Shown piece by piece: positions 62,942 through 64,000 of a stretch of DNA of 64,000 nt. Under the pieces are notes generated by a model. It searched no databases and had not been told where the DNA came from. It saw only the letters and a list, made by a program, of their open reading frames with translations. Position 1 is the stretch's first letter. Each line of letters begins with the position of its first letter. This DNA comes from Paracoccus gahaiensis (GTDB lineage: Bacteria; Pseudomonadota; Alphaproteobacteria; Rhodobacterales; Rhodobacteraceae). The position numbers and the translations under genes were made by a program. Location of the stretch: NCBI RefSeq assembly GCF_005048225.1, contig NZ_SUNI01000001.1, positions 1 to 64,000 on the forward strand, read 5' to 3'.

Positions 62942-64000
62942 ATGGCCAGGTTCCACACCATCGATGACATGGATCTTGACGGAAAGGTGGTGCTGACCCG
63001 CGTGGACGTGAACGTGCCGGTCGAGAACGGACAGGTCACCGACACGACCCGGATCGACAAGATCGTGCCGACCATCAAGGACATCCAGGCCAAAGGCGGC
63101 ATCCCCGTCCTTCTGGCCCATTTCGACCGCCCCAAGGGCCAGCGCGTGGACAGCATGAGCCTGCGCCAGATCCTGCCCGCGCTGGAGGCCGCCCTGGGCC
63201 AGCCGGTGGTCTTTTCCGACGATTGCATCGGAGGCCCGGCCAAGCGCGTCGTGGCGGCGCTGCAGCCCGGTCAGGTCGCGCTGATGGAGAACACCCGCTT
63301 CCATGCGGGCGAGGAAAGCAATGACGCGACCTTCACCGCCTCGCTGGCGGCGCTTGGCGGGGCCTATGTGAACGACGCGTTCTCGGCGGCGCACCGGGCC
63401 CATGCCTCGACCGAGGGGCTGGCGCGGCTTCTGAACGCGGGCGCGGGGCGTCTGATGGAGGCCGAGCTGAAGGCGCTGGACGCGGCGCTTGGCGATCCGC
63501 AGCGCCCGGTGATGGCCGTGGTGGGCGGCGCCAAGGTGTCCAGCAAGCTGGACCTGCTGATGAACCTGATCGAGAAGGTCGATCACCTGGTGATCGGCGG
63601 CGGCATGGCCAACACCTTCCTGGTGGCCCAGGGGATCGAGGTCGGCAAGTCGCTGGCCGAGCGCGACATGGCCGACACGGCCCGCGCGATCATGGAGAAG
63701 GCGCAGGCGACCGGCTGCAAGATCCACCTGCCGGTGGACATCGTCGTGGCGCGCGAGTTCAAGGCGGGCGCCGCCTCCGAGACGCTGCCGGTGGGCGAGT
63801 GCCCGGCGGATGCGATGATCCTGGATGCCGGTCCCGAGACGGTCGAGGCGCTGCGCCAAGCGATGACCGCCTGCAAGACGCTGATCTGGAACGGCCCGCT
63901 CGGCGCCTTCGAGATCGAGCCCTTCGACGCCGCCACCAATGCCGCAGCGCGCGCCGCAGCCGAGCTGACGGCCTCGGGCGCGCTGGTCTCGGTCGCGGGC
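62942..64000 (+). CDS. pgk: phosphoglycerate kinase, 3' end beyond the window
   Basis: 353 of roughly 395 residues are visible; GGAAGGA precedes the ATG. Substrate-binding N-terminal domain ([53 protein letters not shown]) and the nucleotide domain beginning [17 protein letters not shown]. Transfers phosphate from 1,3-bisphosphoglycerate to ADP. A TTGACG hexamer at 62884-62889 may be its -35. Confidence 0.97.
   Translation, partial: MARFHTIDDMDLDGKVVLTRVDVNVPVENGQVTDTTRIDKIVPTIKDIQAKGGIPVLLAHFDRPKGQRVDSMSLRQILPALEAALGQPVVFSDDCIGGPAKRVVAALQPGQVALMENTRFHAGEESNDATFTASLAALGGAYVNDAFSAAHRAHASTEGLARLLNAGAGRLMEAELKALDAALGDPQRPVMAVVGGAKVSSKLDLLMNLIEKVDHLVIGGGMANTFLVAQGIEVGKSLAERDMADTARAIMEKAQATGCKIHLPVDIVVAREFKAGAASETLPVGECPADAMILDAGPETVEALRQAMTACKTLIWNGPLGAFEIEPFDAATNAAARAAAELTASGALVSVAG

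Overview
The window looks like chromosomal DNA from an alphaproteobacterium of the family Rhodobacteraceae, most likely Paracoccus or a close relative. This rests on uniformly high GC, short intergenic gaps, heavy use of ATGA/GTGA start-stop overlaps, and family-typical genes: a TrgB-type NUDIX protein next to cysK, MmcB, DUF6324, DUF1489, LpxI, and an ahcY-metK pair. The tRNA-His lacks G-1 and carries A73, an alphaproteobacterial trait. The genus is inferred from protein character only.

Layout. 1-1.7 kb holds insertion-sequence debris (an IS110-type transposase with an in-frame amber codon and a 3'-truncated IS481-type transposase) beside the 3' end of a tRNA-Ser gene. 2-7.6 kb runs rightward: DUF2059 protein, NUDIX hydrolase (trgB-like), cysK and an MscS-type channel. 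7.6-12.7 kb runs leftward: YqaA/DedA protein, DsbB, gyrA and an AI-2E-family permease. 12.8-14.9 kb has a YpfJ-type zinc peptidase, two very small membrane proteins, a RatA/COQ10-like protein and a DUF4870 protein. 14.9-23.1 kb runs leftward: ahcY-metK (methyl cycle), a TetR regulator, typA, a stress-type membrane cassette preceded by a GGAAC-N17-CGTT motif, hyi and DUF1285. 23.1-29.9 kb is a tightly coupled operon moxR / DUF58 / BatA-like DUF4159 protein / large membrane protein. 30-33.3 kb is a lipid A block fabZ-lpxA-lpxI-lpxB. ridA, mmcB (with a LexA-like box), DUF6324, tRNA-His and a GntP permease follow.

36-43.6 kb is a leftward oligopeptide ABC operon (oppABCDF) whose last gene is a fused ABC exporter. 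43.7-45.9 kb is cobU-cobT-cobS, the nucleotide-loop end of cobalamin synthesis. 46-49.8 kb is a TRAP transporter with its membrane genes and binding-protein gene convergent, followed by a MocR-type regulator. 51.4-57.7 kb holds eno, an EEP-family phosphatase/nuclease, selO, obgE, proB and a DUF1489 protein, then tRNA-Gly. 57.9-62.7 kb is more variable: a phosphotransferase-like gene broken by an amber codon, a quinone oxidoreductase, a CAP-domain lipoprotein with a promoter implying a leaderless mRNA, a 47-residue lipoprotein, an orphan small ORF, and two tandem cyclophilins. pgk runs off the right edge.

Most of the window is ordinary core genome. I do not see a phage, a CRISPR array, a defence island or an obviously new multi-gene machine. 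The least characterised coherent unit is the moxR-DUF58-DUF4159 operon. The most informative small signals are the small membrane proteins, the LexA-like box at mmcB, the GGAAC/CGTT promoter, the possible leaderless CAP gene and the two amber-interrupted genes.
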